DNA of 64,000 nt, from the NCBI RefSeq assembly GCF_017515565.1, contig NZ_JAFWFN010000007.1, forward strand, positions 1 to 64,000, given 5' to 3'. The notes under the pieces are model-generated. The model was not told where the DNA came from. It was given only the letters and a program-made list of their open reading frames with translations, and made no database searches. Both the position numbers and the translations under genes were made by a program. Shown here piece after piece: positions 24,891-34,900 of this stretch. The stretch comes from Halomonas sp. GTDB lineage: Bacteria; Pseudomonadota; Gammaproteobacteria; Pseudomonadales; Halomonadaceae. Position 1 is the first letter of the stretch, and every line of letters begins with the position of its first letter.

Positions 24891-27065
24891 TTACTTCGCT
24901 TTGTGCACCTGACGCCACGCGTGAAGTAGTGGCTCAGTGTAGCCAGAAGGCTGTTCACGGCCCTTGAATACCAGGTCTGAGGCCGCTTTAAAGGCGGTAG
25001 AGCCTTCAAAATCGGCGCTCATGGCGGCATACATGGGGTCGCCAGCATTCTGCTTATCGACCACTGTAGCCATGCGCTTCAGTGTCTCTTCCACCCGCGC
25101 TGCATCAACAATGCCGTGGTGCAGCCAGTTGGCAATGTGCTGGCTTGAAATGCGCAGCGTGGCACGGTCTTCCATTAAGCCTACGTTATGGATATCCGGT
25201 ACTTTCGAGCAGCCCACGCCGTGCTCTACCCAGCGCACTACGTAACCCAGAATGCCCTGGCAGTTGTTGTCCAGCTCCTGCTGGATCTCTTCGTCAGACC
25301 AACTGGGGTTTTCCGCCACCGGTACTGTTAGCAGGTCGTCGAGGTAGTCGGGCTCACCTTGGGCTTCTAATTCGCGCTGAACATCAGTGACGTTGACTTG
25401 ATGGTAGTGCAGGGCGTGTAGTGCCGCAGCGGTAGGCGACGGCACCCATGCGGTGTTGGCACCGGCTTTCGGGTGACCAATTTTCTGCTCCAGCATGTTG
25501 TGCATCAGGTCGGGCATGGCCCACATGCCTTTGCCGATTTGGGCACGGCCGCGCAGGCCACAGGCCAAGCCGATCTGTACGTTGTTTTTCTCGTAGGCGG
25601 TGATCCACGCGGCGCTCTTCATATCGCCTTTGCGAACCATCGGGCCTGCTTCCATGGCGGTGTGCATCTCATCGCCAGTGCGGTCGAGGAAACCGGTGTT
25701 GATGAACACCACGCGGGAGGTGGCTTCAGCAATACACGCTTTCAGGTTGACCGTGGTGCGGCGCTCTTCGTCCATGATGCCCATTTTCAGGGTGTCACGG
25801 CTCATGCCCAAAATGTCTTCCACACGGGAGAACAGCTCATTGGCAAAGGCCACTTCCTTCGGGCCGTGCATCTTCGGCTTAACGATATATACCGAACCTG
25901 TGCGGGAGTTGCGCGCTTGGTCGGCGTCTTTTTTCAGGTCGTGCAGGGCAATCAACGAGGTGACCACGGCGTCCAGAATGCCTTCCGGTAGCTCATTGCC
26001 GTTCTCGTCCAGCACCGCTGGCGTGGTCATCAGGTGGCCGACGTTACGCACAAACAGCAGCGAACGGCCGGGCAGCGTGACGCTACCACCATCGGTCGTT
26101 TGCCACGTGCGGTCAGCGTTAAGCTTACGCATAAAGGTGTTGCCGCCTTTATCGATGCTTTGCTCCAGGTCGCCCTTCATCAGGCCGAGCCAGTTGCGAT
26201 AAACACCCACTTTATCTTCAGAATCGACCGCGGCAATGGAGTCTTCGCAGTCCATAATGGCCGTTAGCGCCGCTTCTGCGACCACGTCTTTTACGTGGGC
26301 AGGGTCGGTTTTGCCGATCGGGTGGCTGGCGTCGATCTGGATTTCCAGGTGCAGGCCGTTATTGGTCAGCAGGATTGTTTCTGGGGCAGAGGCTTCGCCA
26401 TTAAAACCGACCAGTTTGCCGGAATCTTTCAAACCGGTTTCGCGACCGCCTTCCAGCGTGACCACTAAGTGCTCGTCGCGAATAACATATTTAATTGCAT
26501 CCCGGTGCGAGCCGGTGGCCAGCGGCGCTGCGCGATCTAATATGCCGCGGGCGTAGGCAATCACCTTTTCGCCGCGCTTGGGGTTAAAGCTTGTACCTTT
26601 CTCAGCGCCATCTTCTTCTGAAATCGCATCGGTGCCGTACAGCGCATCGTAAAGGCTGCCCCAGCGTGCGTTAGCCGCATTTAGCGCGTAACGGGCGTTG
26701 CTCACCGGCACTACCAACTGCGGGCCTGCTTGAACAGCGACTTCACGGTCAACATTGGCAGTGGTAGCTTTTACGCTGTTCGGTGCCTCGACTAGGTAGC
26801 CAATTTCTTTCAAAAAGCGGCGGTAAGCAGGCATGTCGCTAACCGGACCGGGGTTTTCACGGTGCCAGGTATCGAGCTTCTCTTGCAGCACATCGCGCTT
26901 TTCGAGTAGTTGGCGGTTTTTTGGGGTCAAATCATGAAACAAGGCATCGACACCGGCCCAAAAAGCGCTTTCGTCGACGCCGGTACCCGGCAGAGCCTGC
27001 TCGTTGATGAAGCGGTCTAGGTCGGCTGCCACCTGTAAACGGTGACGCGTGATACGCTCACTCAT
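24891..27065 (-). CDS. glcB: Malate synthase G
   Basis: Condenses glyoxylate with acetyl-CoA to malate, second step of the glyoxylate shunt, and uses glyoxylate from glycolate. 724 residues, the size of the monomeric G isoform (E. coli 723). Recognisable segments are [58 protein letters not shown] and a Cys-containing [20 protein letters not shown]. Start at 27065 follows AGGAGAG; the frame is open upstream but unsupported. A 19-bp palindrome stands about 66 bases upstream. No isocitrate lyase gene is nearby. Confidence 0.96.
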   Translation of the reverse strand: MSERITRHRLQVAADLDRFINEQALPGTGVDESAFWAGVDALFHDLTPKNRQLLEKRDVLQEKLDTWHRENPGPVSDMPAYRRFLKEIGYLVEAPNSVKATTANVDREVAVQAGPQLVVPVSNARYALNAANARWGSLYDALYGTDAISEEDGAEKGTSFNPKRGEKVIAYARGILDRAAPLATGSHRDAIKYVIRDEHLVVTLEGGRETGLKDSGKLVGFNGEASAPETILLTNNGLHLEIQIDASHPIGKTDPAHVKDVVAEAALTAIMDCEDSIAAVDSEDKVGVYRNWLGLMKGDLEQSIDKGGNTFMRKLNADRTWQTTDGGSVTLPGRSLLFVRNVGHLMTTPAVLDENGNELPEGILDAVVTSLIALHDLKKDADQARNSRTGSVYIVKPKMHGPKEVAFANELFSRVEDILGMSRDTLKMGIMDEERRTTVNLKACIAEATSRVVFINTGFLDRTGDEMHTAMEAGPMVRKGDMKSAAWITAYEKNNVQIGLACGLRGRAQIGKGMWAMPDLMHNMLEQKIGHPKAGANTAWVPSPTAAALHALHYHQVNVTDVQRELEAQGEPDYLDDLLTVPVAENPSWSDEEIQQELDNNCQGILGYVVRWVEHGVGCSKVPDIHNVGLMEDRATLRISSQHIANWLHHGIVDAARVEETLKRMATVVDKQNAGDPMYAAMSADFEGSTAFKAASDLVFKGREQPSGYTEPLLHAWRQVHKAK

Positions 27066-27130
27066 GGGGTCTCTCCTGTGAAGGTGCCCGTGGGTTAAGG
27101 AAAGTTCCACGGTCAGGGTAAAGGTATATT

Positions 27131-27149
27131 TATGGAAAATACTTCCATA
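27131..27149. promoter_or_regulatory. Perfect palindrome upstream of glcB
   Basis: TATGGAA-AATAC-TTCCATA is a perfect 7-5-7 inverted repeat. On the minus strand TTTACA stands about 17 bases before AAGTAT, so the repeat overlaps a possible -10 region of glcB. This is the position expected of a repressor operator. Confidence 0.5.
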
Positions 27150-27273
27150 TCTGAACGTGCATGTAAACAGCCTACTCTTTAAAGCGGCAAAATGCTCGAC
27201 CAAATGATGAGAAAGGTAGCCCCTATTGCCTGACTCTTAGCCAATGGAAGGTGGCATTTATGGAGCGACGTTG

Positions 27274-28242
27274 ATGCATAATTTCCAACACTTGGAAGGC
27301 TTGTTTCGGCAAGCGGCAGGTAAGTCATCGCTCTCACGCTTACGACTGGGTGACGCGCTAACAGACGCCGCAAATGACTATTTTTGCCATTACGGTTTAG
27401 AAGCACTGCTCAACGACACTAGCGAGGTACATGCCGGTTTTATTGATACCGGCCGTTTTGCCCTGTGGTGCCAGGTGTGGAGTCCTCCTCGGCCCACTGG
27501 AACCGCATTTGTAATTCACGGTTACTTTGACCATTTAGGGCTTTACCGGCATTTGCTTAGCTGCCTGTTGGCGCAGGGGTGGCGGGTGGTGCTGTGGGAT
27601 TTGCCCGGTCACGGGCTTTCCAGTGGCCCTCGGGCAGAGATCGAAGACTTTGACGATTATCAGCACTGCTTAGTGCATTTGCAGGCCGCCCTGCAAGTTC
27701 AGGGTATGGCTCCTAAGCCGTGGCTGGGCGTAGGGCAAAGTACCGGTGCGGCGATACTGGCAACCGATGCCCTTACCCGGCGGGAAGCATCAGGCTGGTC
27801 GGGCATTGTGCTGCTGGCGCCGTTAGTGCGCCCCTGGCGCTGGAGCCAGGCCAGCTGGTTGCATCTGATAGCCAGTCCTTTTGTGAAGGAGTTGCCGCGT
27901 AATTATCGCCCCAATTCCACCGATGAGCAGTTTACCGAGTTTCTCCGCGACCACGACCCGCTCCAGCCTGAGCGCTTAAGCGTTGGCTGGATTACTGCCA
28001 TGCGCCGCTGGATGCCGCGGCTGCTGGCGCTACAGCCCAACCCCCTGCCTACCTTGATTCTGCAAGGTGAGCAGGATTTAACCGTCGACTGGGAGTGGAA
28101 CTTAGATGTGTTAGCGGAGAAATTTCCCAATGCTGAGGTACACCGCCACCCAGATGCTCGCCACCATCTCGTCAATGAAGCGGAACCTATCCGCGATGTG
28201 CTATTTGAAGCGCTGGATCATTTCGTCGAGAGTGTGCGTTAA
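27274..28242 (+). CDS. Alpha/beta hydrolase (monoacylglycerol lipase/lysophospholipase type)
   Basis: 322-residue soluble hydrolase. It has the oxyanion motif FVIHGYFDHLGLYR, WDLPGHGLSSGPRAEI, the nucleophile elbow GQSTG (Ser156), the acid in LILQGEQDLTVDW and His in HPDARHHLVNE, matching the Hydrolase_4 group. The start at 27274 is chosen for GGAG at 27262-27265; a start 10 codons upstream (27244) lacks one. It is convergent with comM, overlapping it by four bases. Substrate is unknown. Confidence 0.82.
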   Translation: MHNFQHLEGLFRQAAGKSSLSRLRLGDALTDAANDYFCHYGLEALLNDTSEVHAGFIDTGRFALWCQVWSPPRPTGTAFVIHGYFDHLGLYRHLLSCLLAQGWRVVLWDLPGHGLSSGPRAEIEDFDDYQHCLVHLQAALQVQGMAPKPWLGVGQSTGAAILATDALTRREASGWSGIVLLAPLVRPWRWSQASWLHLIASPFVKELPRNYRPNSTDEQFTEFLRDHDPLQPERLSVGWITAMRRWMPRLLALQPNPLPTLILQGEQDLTVDWEWNLDVLAEKFPNAEVHRHPDARHHLVNEAEPIRDVLFEALDHFVESVR

Positions 28243-29747
28243 GCCCCTTTCAACATTCGATCTAACTGCCGGTAGCCGATGGCCTCAATAAAGTGTGGTT
28301 GGCTGGGTTTGGGCTCGCCCTGCAGGTCAGCCAGGGTGAGCGCTACGCGTAGCACGCGGTGGTAAGCCCGGGCGGAGAGCTTGAGCTTTTCCAGCACGTT
28401 TGCAAGCCAGGCGCGCTCTTCGTCGTTAAGCGCACAGGCCGCTTCTAAGGCTTTACCACTCAGTTGGCTGTTAAGTGCGCCCCTAGCCATCTGCCGCTCA
28501 CGAGCGGCCATTACGCGTTCGCGCACCGCACTTGAGGGCTCGCCCTGGGTTTGGGCGGTGAGCTGTTCTGGCGGCAGCGCGGGGACTTCGACTTGTAGGT
28601 CGATACGGTCAAGAAGCGGCCCTGAAAGCCGCGCTTGGTAGCGCTGAATCTGGCTTGCGCTGCACTGACAGCGGCTCCGTGGGTCGCCCAAGTGTCCACA
28701 GGGGCAAGGGTTCATTGCCGCAACAAGCTGAAATTGAGCAGGGTAGCGGCGCTCGTGGCTGGCGCGGGCTAAATGGATAGTGCCTGTTTCTAGGGGCTGG
28801 CGAAGCACCTCTAATACGTTGCGGGAAAACTCTGGTAGCTCATCTAAAAACAGCACGCCGTGGTGCGCCAATGAAATTTCGCCGGGTTTGGGTTTAGAGC
28901 CTCCGCCTACCAGCGCGGCGGCGCTGGCGCTGTGATGGGGTTGGCGAAAGGGGCGCTGGCCCCAGTCGGCTTCTAACGGCAGCCCGCATACGGAGCGCAC
29001 CGCGGCGACTTCTAGCGCATCCTCTTCTGAAAGCGGCGGCAGAATGCCGGGCAAACGGCTGGCCAACATGGTTTTGCCGGTGCCTGGCGGCCCTGCCAGT
29101 ATCAGGTTGTGGCCGCCAGCAGCAGCGACTTCTAACGCGCGGCGCGCTTGATGCTGGCCGCGCACATCGGCTAAATCTGCCATTGGGGCAGTGGATTTAA
29201 CTGACGCAGAGAGCTGATGGGGCGTAATTTTTTCCTGGCCCAAAAGGTGAGCGACTACCTGCCAGAGCGAGTCGGCGGGCAGAACGGGTAAATCGCCTGC
29301 CAGCGCCGCTTCATTGGCGCAGGCGCGAGGAATAATCAGCGCTTTGTTCGCTCGCCGTGTGGCCAAAGCAAAGGGCAGCACGCCGGGCACTGCGCGCAGC
29401 TTGCCATCCAGCGCTAGCTCGCCCGCGCACTCCATGCCTTCCAATGCTTCTACGGGTATCTGCCCGGAGGCGGCAAGAATGCCGAGCGCAATGGGAAGAT
29501 CAAATCGGCCACCCTCTTTGGGCAGGTCGGCGGGGGCAAGGTTCAGGGTGATGCGCTTGGTGTTGGGGAAGTCAAAGCCCGCGTTGATCAGTGCACTGCG
29601 CACTCGCTCGCGGCTCTCTTTCACAGCGGTTTCCGGCAGCCCTACCAGCGTTAGCCCCGGCAACCCATTGGCTAAATGAACCTCTACATGTACCGCCGGT
29701 GCCTCTAAGCCAACGCCTGCACGTGTGGCAACAATGGCTAATGTCAT
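28239..29747 (-). CDS. comM: YifB/ComM family Mg-chelatase-like AAA+ ATPase
   Basis: 502 residues. N-terminal Lon/ChlI-like domain (about 1-185) with GLPGLTLVGLPETAVKESRE, then an AAA+ domain with Walker A GPPGTGKT (219-226), Walker B LFLDE (299-303), and a Cys-rich loop CPCGHLGD...RCQC. ComM is a hexameric helicase that promotes branch migration during natural transformation in Vibrio; in non-competent bacteria the role of this conserved gene is unclear. Its stop codon overlaps the convergent hydrolase gene. Confidence 0.92.
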   Translation of the reverse strand: MTLAIVATRAGVGLEAPAVHVEVHLANGLPGLTLVGLPETAVKESRERVRSALINAGFDFPNTKRITLNLAPADLPKEGGRFDLPIALGILAASGQIPVEALEGMECAGELALDGKLRAVPGVLPFALATRRANKALIIPRACANEAALAGDLPVLPADSLWQVVAHLLGQEKITPHQLSASVKSTAPMADLADVRGQHQARRALEVAAAGGHNLILAGPPGTGKTMLASRLPGILPPLSEEDALEVAAVRSVCGLPLEADWGQRPFRQPHHSASAAALVGGGSKPKPGEISLAHHGVLFLDELPEFSRNVLEVLRQPLETGTIHLARASHERRYPAQFQLVAAMNPCPCGHLGDPRSRCQCSASQIQRYQARLSGPLLDRIDLQVEVPALPPEQLTAQTQGEPSSAVRERVMAARERQMARGALNSQLSGKALEAACALNDEERAWLANVLEKLKLSARAYHRVLRVALTLADLQGEPKPSQPHFIEAIGYRQLDRMLKGA

Positions 29748-29914
29748 CGCGCTCCCTCGCTACTTGTTCTAATCCAGGTTTAGCCAAATCTTACTTTATT
29801 TTAATAAGGTAAACCTAGTAGTAGCCCTTGATTAGCCACCATTGATTCTTCAACGGCGATGGCGTGTTGTGGGGAAGGTCGGGATGATCACTGCATCATA
29901 TTGGCGCGGGAGGG

Positions 29915-29945
29915 CGGCGGCAGGCGTATCAACGCACTGCCGCCG
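29915..29945. other. GC-rich inverted repeat downstream of ubiK
   Basis: CGGCGGCAG (29915-29923) and CTGCCGCCG (29937-29945) form a perfect 9-bp stem. No U-tract follows on either strand, so this is a hairpin at the 3' end of ubiK rather than a classical terminator. The rest of the 215-base gap between comM and ubiK holds nothing I can name. Confidence 0.4.
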
Positions 29946-29962
29946 TGGTGAAGCGTTTACGC

Positions 29963-30325
29963 TTACTCTTCGGTGGCGTTCGGCTTCGCAGCAGCGCCTG
30001 GCTGGATGGGCTTTGTTGAGTCGGTGTGATCAGGGGTAGGGGGCACCTCAGCTTCAAGCGGCGTGGTGTTGTTAGCCACAGAGGCTTCTACCGTGGCTTC
30101 TAAGCTAGCCACCTGGCGCTCCAGGGCTTCAACCCTTGCGCGAGTGCGCTGCAGCACATCCATCAGGATATCAAAGTCTTCTCGTGACACGAGTTCCAGG
30201 CGGTCAAAGGCGCCGCGTACGACTTGCTGCACGCCTTTCTGGATATCTTCGGGAGCGTGGGATGCGTTTTGTAAACGATCGCCAATCTGCTGAGCGAGAC
30301 GGCTGATGCGGTCTTGGGGCGCCAT
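29963..30325 (-). CDS. ubiK: Ubiquinone biosynthesis accessory factor UbiK
   Basis: 120-residue YqiC-family protein. The N-terminal helix pair (RLAQQIGDRL, DIQKGVQQVVRGAFDRLELVS) and the coiled coil LQRTRARVEALERQVASLE are the family features; the C-terminal 40 residues are disordered and Pro/Thr-rich. In E. coli UbiK binds UbiJ and supports aerobic ubiquinone synthesis. Confidence 0.88.
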   Translation of the reverse strand: MAPQDRISRLAQQIGDRLQNASHAPEDIQKGVQQVVRGAFDRLELVSREDFDILMDVLQRTRARVEALERQVASLEATVEASVANNTTPLEAEVPPTPDHTDSTKPIQPGAAAKPNATEE

Positions 30326-30435
30326 AGTTCTCTCCTTAAACGAACACGTATAAATGTGAACTGCTTAACAGTAAGGATACGCAACCCTTCGCTAATACGC
30401 ATGTGTCGTTTGCATTTGTGCGCTCAGATTATCGT

Positions 30436-30451
30436 TGCATCGAAATGGGGC
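30436..30451. promoter_or_regulatory. NtrC-like binding site 1 upstream of glnK
   Basis: TGCATCGAAATGGGGC agrees with the enteric glnA site TGCACCAACATGGTGC at 12 of 16 positions. It lies about 145 bases upstream of the sigma54-like promoter, a normal enhancer distance. Confidence 0.55.
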
Positions 30452-30480
30452 GCTCAGCTTTTTTGAATGATCACTTATGG

Positions 30481-30496
30481 TGCAACGTCATGCTGC
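30481..30496. promoter_or_regulatory. NtrC-like binding site 2 upstream of glnK
   Basis: TGCAACGTCATGCTGC matches the same NtrC reference at 12 of 16 positions. Its spacing of 45 bases from site 1 puts both sites on nearly the same face of the helix. Confidence 0.55.
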
Positions 30497-30580
30497 GCGC
30501 TATTTCAATTCTTATCCTAAGCGTATTAAAGGTTTCGTTTATTTTTTCAAGTTACTGACTTTTATAATAAAAAAATCGAG

Positions 30581-30595
30581 TGGCACGGTATGCGC
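30581..30595 (+). promoter_or_regulatory. Sigma54-like promoter of glnK-amtB
   Basis: TGGCACG-GTAT-GCGC has the invariant GG and GC separated by ten bases and a perfect -24 half; the -12 half lacks the usual TT. Predicted start of transcription is near 30607. Confidence 0.6.
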
Positions 30596-30600
30596 ATTAA

Positions 30601-31013
<413 letters not shown>

Positions 31014-31059
31014 TCCAGCCAGCTAATAACATCTTTCTATGGTTAATGGGGAACTGACA

Positions 31060-32307
31060 ATGAACGAGCTTGCAGAGTTGAGTTACGCGCTCGACACCTT
31101 CTACTTCTTAATATGTGGCGTGTTGGTCATGTGGATGGCGGCCGGCTTCTCGATGCTGGAAGCCGGTTTGGTGCGCTCTAAAAATACCGCTGAAATTCTC
31201 ACCAAAAACATCGCGCTGTTTGCAATTGCCTGCACCATGTACCTCCTGCTGGGTTACTACCTGATGTACTCCAGTGCGGAAGGTGGTTTCCTGCCTAATC
31301 TTGGTTTCTTGCTAGGCGGTGAGAACAGCGCCGATGCGGTAACCGCGGGTGGTGATGACGCGCCTTACTACTCCATGCGTGCAGATTACTTCTTCCAAGT
31401 GGTATTTGTTGCCACGGCGATGTCGATTGTGTCAGGTGCGGTTGCCGAGCGCATGAAGCTGTGGGCGTTTTTGGCCTTTGCTGTTGTGATGACGGGGGTG
31501 ATTTATCCGGTGTCGGGCTACTGGACTTGGGGCGGCGGCTGGATTGATGCGATCGGCTTCTCAGACTTTGCAGGTTCGGGCATTGTTCACATGGCCGGTG
31601 CGGCAGCTGCCTTAGCCGGTGTGCTGGTGTTAGGTCCACGTAAGGGTAAATACGGTAACGACGGCACTATCCGGGCTATTCCTGGCGCTAACCTGCCGCT
31701 GGCAACGCTGGGTACCTTTATCCTGTGGATGGGCTGGTTCGGCTTTAACGGTGGCTCTGAGCTGAAGGTATCAGACGTTGATTCCGCTAATAATGTTGCA
31801 CAGGTCATGGTAAACACCAATGCAGCAGCGGCGGGCGGTGTTATTGCTGCGCTTATCCTGGCGAAGCTATGGTTCCGCAAGGCAGACCTGACGATGGCGC
31901 TTAACGGTGCACTGGCAGGCTTGGTGGCGGTTACGGCTGAACCTTTGGCACCTACCGCCTTCGGCGCAATGCTGATCGGTATGGTGGGTGGCCTGATCGT
32001 TGTGGTTTCCATCGTGATGCTCGACAAGCTGAAGCTTGATGATCCGGTCGGTGCGATCTCGGTGCACGGTGTGGTAGGCATCTGGGGCTGTTTGGCAGTG
32101 CCTCTGTCTAACGCTGATGCCACCTTCGGGGCGCAGATCATCGGTATGCTGGGCATCTTCGCCTGGGTATTCTTGGCGAGCCTAGTGGTATGGCTGGTGC
32201 TGAAAGCCATCATGGGCATCCGCGTTAGCGAAGAAGAAGAGTATGAAGGGGTGGATATCGCTGAGTGCGGTCTTGAAGCCTACCCTGAGTTTAGCGTTAA
32301 GAAATAA
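31060..32307 (+). CDS. amtB: Ammonium transporter AmtB
   Basis: Trimeric inner-membrane ammonium channel, 415 residues, about 11 helices. The pore twin histidines are His177 (SGIVHMAG) and His336 (SVHGVVGIWG). Start at 31060 is preferred for GGGGA upstream; an in-frame ATG at 31039 would add seven residues and lacks a site. There is no cleavable signal peptide, unlike E. coli AmtB. PII genes flank it on both sides, and a terminator separates it from the second. Confidence 0.95.
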   Translation: MNELAELSYALDTFYFLICGVLVMWMAAGFSMLEAGLVRSKNTAEILTKNIALFAIACTMYLLLGYYLMYSSAEGGFLPNLGFLLGGENSADAVTAGGDDAPYYSMRADYFFQVVFVATAMSIVSGAVAERMKLWAFLAFAVVMTGVIYPVSGYWTWGGGWIDAIGFSDFAGSGIVHMAGAAAALAGVLVLGPRKGKYGNDGTIRAIPGANLPLATLGTFILWMGWFGFNGGSELKVSDVDSANNVAQVMVNTNAAAAGGVIAALILAKLWFRKADLTMALNGALAGLVAVTAEPLAPTAFGAMLIGMVGGLIVVVSIVMLDKLKLDDPVGAISVHGVVGIWGCLAVPLSNADATFGAQIIGMLGIFAWVFLASLVVWLVLKAIMGIRVSEEEEYEGVDIAECGLEAYPEFSVKK

Positions 32308-32342
32308 ACCTGCGCTAATGAAGTGAGCAGGCTTGCTCCCTT

Positions 32343-32368
32343 GGCCTCCCTAATCGGGAGGCCTTTTT
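32343..32368 (+). terminator. Terminator after amtB
   Basis: GGCCTCCC (32343-32350) pairs with GGGAGGCC (32356-32363) over TAATC, followed by TTTTT. Confidence 0.93.
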
Positions 32369-32852
<484 letters not shown>

Positions 32853-32853
32853 C

Positions 32854-33006
32854 GGTGAATAGTAAGTTGTGAATAGTAAGTGTGAATGGTAAGAGCGATT
32901 AATAGACAAAGCCCCTGTGGATAACATCCACAGGGGCTTTGCTCATAAGGCGGCGGTGAACAGAGCTACAATTTTCTATTCACCATTCACCATTCACCAT
33001 TCACCC
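32854..33006. repeat. GTGAATR heptamer repeats as inverted arms around a terminator
   Basis: Left arm (32854-32894) has three GTGAATRGTAAG-like copies. Right arm (32976-33006) has four ATTCACC copies, the reverse complement of GGTGAAT. The two arms flank the long terminator hairpin and could pair with each other. This is not a CRISPR: units are 7-12 bases without unique spacers. Confidence 0.7.
32908..32940. terminator. Bidirectional terminator between glnB-like gene and fpr
   Basis: AAAGCCCCTGTGGAT (32908-32922) pairs perfectly with ATCCACAGGGGCTTT (32926-32940) over an AAC loop: a 15-bp stem with A/T-rich ends, suited to stop transcription from both sides. Confidence 0.92.
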
Positions 33007-33011
33007 AGCGA

Positions 33012-33788
33012 TTACTTCTCTACGAAGGCACGCTCAATCACGTAGTCGCCCGGCTCACCCATACGCGGGGAGATATTCAGGCCCAGCTCGTCCAGCAGCG
33101 CGCTGGTGTCGTCCAGCATGGCGGGGCTGCCACAAATCATCGCCCGGTCTTGGCGCGGATCAATCGGCGGAAGACCCGTATCTTCAAACAGTTTTCCACT
33201 GCGGATATGGTCGGTCAGGCGGCCCATGGTGTGGAACTCTTCGCGGGTGACCGTGGGGTAGTAAACCAGCTTCTCGGCGACCTCTTCGCCCAGGTATTCG
33301 TGAGCGGGCAGCTCCTTGGTGATGAAGTCAGCGTAGGCCAGCTCCGACACTTCACGCACGCCGTGGATCAACACTACTTTTTCAAAGCGCTCATACACTT
33401 CAGGGTCTTGGATAAGGCTCATAAAGGGCGCAAGACCGGTACCGGTTGAGAGCATGTAAAGGTTGCGACCCGGCAGCAGGTCGTCGCATACCAGCGTGCC
33501 GGTGGGCTTGCGGCTGACCATAATTTGATCGCCCACTTTTAAGTGCTGCAGGCGCGAGGTGAGCGGGCCGTCGGGCACTTTGATACTGAAAAATTCCAGG
33601 TGGTCTTCGTAGTTAGGGCTGGCGATGGAGTAGGCACGCATCAGTGGTTTGCCGTTTACTTCCAGACCGATCATCACAAACTGGCCATTTTTGAAGCGCA
33701 GGCTGCGCTCGCGGGTGGTGCGGAAGCTAAACAGGGTGTCGTTCCAGTGATGAACGCTGAGGACTTCTTCCAGGGCAAACTTGCTCAT
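33012..33788 (-). CDS. fpr: Ferredoxin--NADP+ reductase
   Basis: FAD enzyme moving electrons between NADPH and ferredoxin/flavodoxin, used for Fe-S repair and oxidative-stress defence. 258 residues, with FAD motif RAYSIAS, NADP-binding STGTGLAPFMS, CGSP in AMICGSPAML and the C-terminal FVEK typical of bacterial subclass Fpr. AGAGGAG precedes the start. It diverges from a LysR regulator, the fpr/finR arrangement known from Pseudomonas putida. Confidence 0.95.
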   Translation of the reverse strand: MSKFALEEVLSVHHWNDTLFSFRTTRERSLRFKNGQFVMIGLEVNGKPLMRAYSIASPNYEDHLEFFSIKVPDGPLTSRLQHLKVGDQIMVSRKPTGTLVCDDLLPGRNLYMLSTGTGLAPFMSLIQDPEVYERFEKVVLIHGVREVSELAYADFITKELPAHEYLGEEVAEKLVYYPTVTREEFHTMGRLTDHIRSGKLFEDTGLPPIDPRQDRAMICGSPAMLDDTSALLDELGLNISPRMGEPGDYVIERAFVEK

Positions 33789-33830
33789 GCTGACTCCTCT
33801 AGGGGCAGAGTGGCCTACGCCTCGCCGCCA

Positions 33831-33847
33831 TATTCTAAAAAAGAATA
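33831..33847. promoter_or_regulatory. Palindrome A in fpr-finR intergenic region
   Basis: TATTCT-AAAAA-AGAATA, a perfect 6-5-6 inverted repeat 43 bases upstream of the fpr start. Its T-N11-A geometry fits a LysR-type regulator site. Confidence 0.5.
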
Positions 33848-33924
33848 AAAAATAACTGTATATGATGCCGTTAATTCTAAATAACGGGTGGTATATCTGT
33901 TAAGTGAATTATACTGATAACACT

Positions 33925-33941
33925 TATCTAAAAAATAGATA
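33925..33941. promoter_or_regulatory. Palindrome B in fpr-finR intergenic region
   Basis: TATCTA-AAAAA-TAGATA, a second perfect 6-5-6 repeat with the same A-tract centre, containing ATC-N9-GAT, the classical LysR box. It lies 29 bases before the regulator start. A third repeat, TAAGTG/CACTTA (33901-33926 region), is less compact. Confidence 0.55.
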
Positions 33942-33969
33942 TAAGACCCCGAACAGATAGGTCACTGCG

Positions 33970-34896
33970 ATGCACTACACCCTGCGCCAGCTAGAAGTCT
34001 TTGTGGCGGTTGCCCAGCACGAAAGCGTTTCCCATGCAGCGCGTGCGCTTGCCATGTCCCAGTCCGCTACTAGCACGGCGTTGGCGGAGCTAGAGCGCCA
34101 ATTCGACTGCCAACTGCTTGACCGTATAGGTAAGCGGTTAAAGCTTAATGCGCTCGGTTTTCAGCTGTTGCCCAAAGCAGTGGCCTTACTGGACCGTGCC
34201 GAAGAAGTGGAGGAGCTACTGCGCGGCCAGCAGGGGGTGGGCGCGCTGGATGTTGGGGCAACCCTTACCATTGGCAACTATTTAGCCACGCTGCTGATCA
34301 GCGACTTTATGCAGCAGCACCCCGGCAGCCGCGTGCGGCTAGCGGTGCGCAATACACGGCATATCATCGAAGGCGTGCGCCAGCACTCGCTGGATTTGGG
34401 ACTGATTGAAGGGCAGTGCGATGATGAGATGATTATCAGCCAGCCCTGGGTAGAAGATGAGCTTTGCGTGTTCTGCTCGCCGCGCCATCCGTTGGCGGGG
34501 CGCGAGCATCTTGAGCTGGAACAGCTGCTGCGTGAGGATTGGATAATGCGTGAAGAGGGCTCCGGTACGCGAATGACCCTTGAGCACGCCGCCCGCCATC
34601 GGCGCAGTCGGTTTAATACCCTGCTGGAGCTTGAGCATACCGAAGGCATTAAACGGGCGGTGGAATCGGGCCTGGGTATCGGCTGCGTTTCCAGGCTGGC
34701 GCTACGCGATGCCTTCCGGCGGGGCAGCTTAGTGCCGCTGCCCACACCGGAGTTAGACTTAAAACGCCAGTTCACCTTTATTTGGCACCGCCACAAGTAC
34801 CTCACCACCGGCGTGCGTGAGTTCCTTCGGCTCTGCCGCGAAATGACGGCGGGCGCCAAGCGCAGCGATGATATTCCGCTTCCGCCGATTCCTTAG
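33970..34896 (+). CDS. finR: LysR-type regulator, FinR-like
   Basis: 308-residue LysR regulator. The N-terminal helix-turn-helix (YTLRQLEVFVAVAQHESVSHAARALAMSQS split over residues 3-32) is followed by a co-inducer domain with VRNTRHIIEGV and GLGIGCVSRLALRDAF. Divergent from fpr, as in Pseudomonas putida where FinR activates fpr under oxidative stress. Function is inferred from this context. Two A-tract palindromes lie between the genes. It ends four bases before the convergent chemoreceptor gene. Confidence 0.82.
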   Translation: MHYTLRQLEVFVAVAQHESVSHAARALAMSQSATSTALAELERQFDCQLLDRIGKRLKLNALGFQLLPKAVALLDRAEEVEELLRGQQGVGALDVGATLTIGNYLATLLISDFMQQHPGSRVRLAVRNTRHIIEGVRQHSLDLGLIEGQCDDEMIISQPWVEDELCVFCSPRHPLAGREHLELEQLLREDWIMREEGSGTRMTLEHAARHRRSRFNTLLELEHTEGIKRAVESGLGIGCVSRLALRDAFRRGSLVPLPTPELDLKRQFTFIWHRHKYLTTGVREFLRLCREMTAGAKRSDDIPLPPIP

Positions 34897-34900
34897 CCCA

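Noticed and set aside
32854..33006. Possible CRISPR array
   Set aside because: Repeat units are 7-12 bases, partly in contact, in inverted orientation around a terminator, with no unique spacers of normal length.
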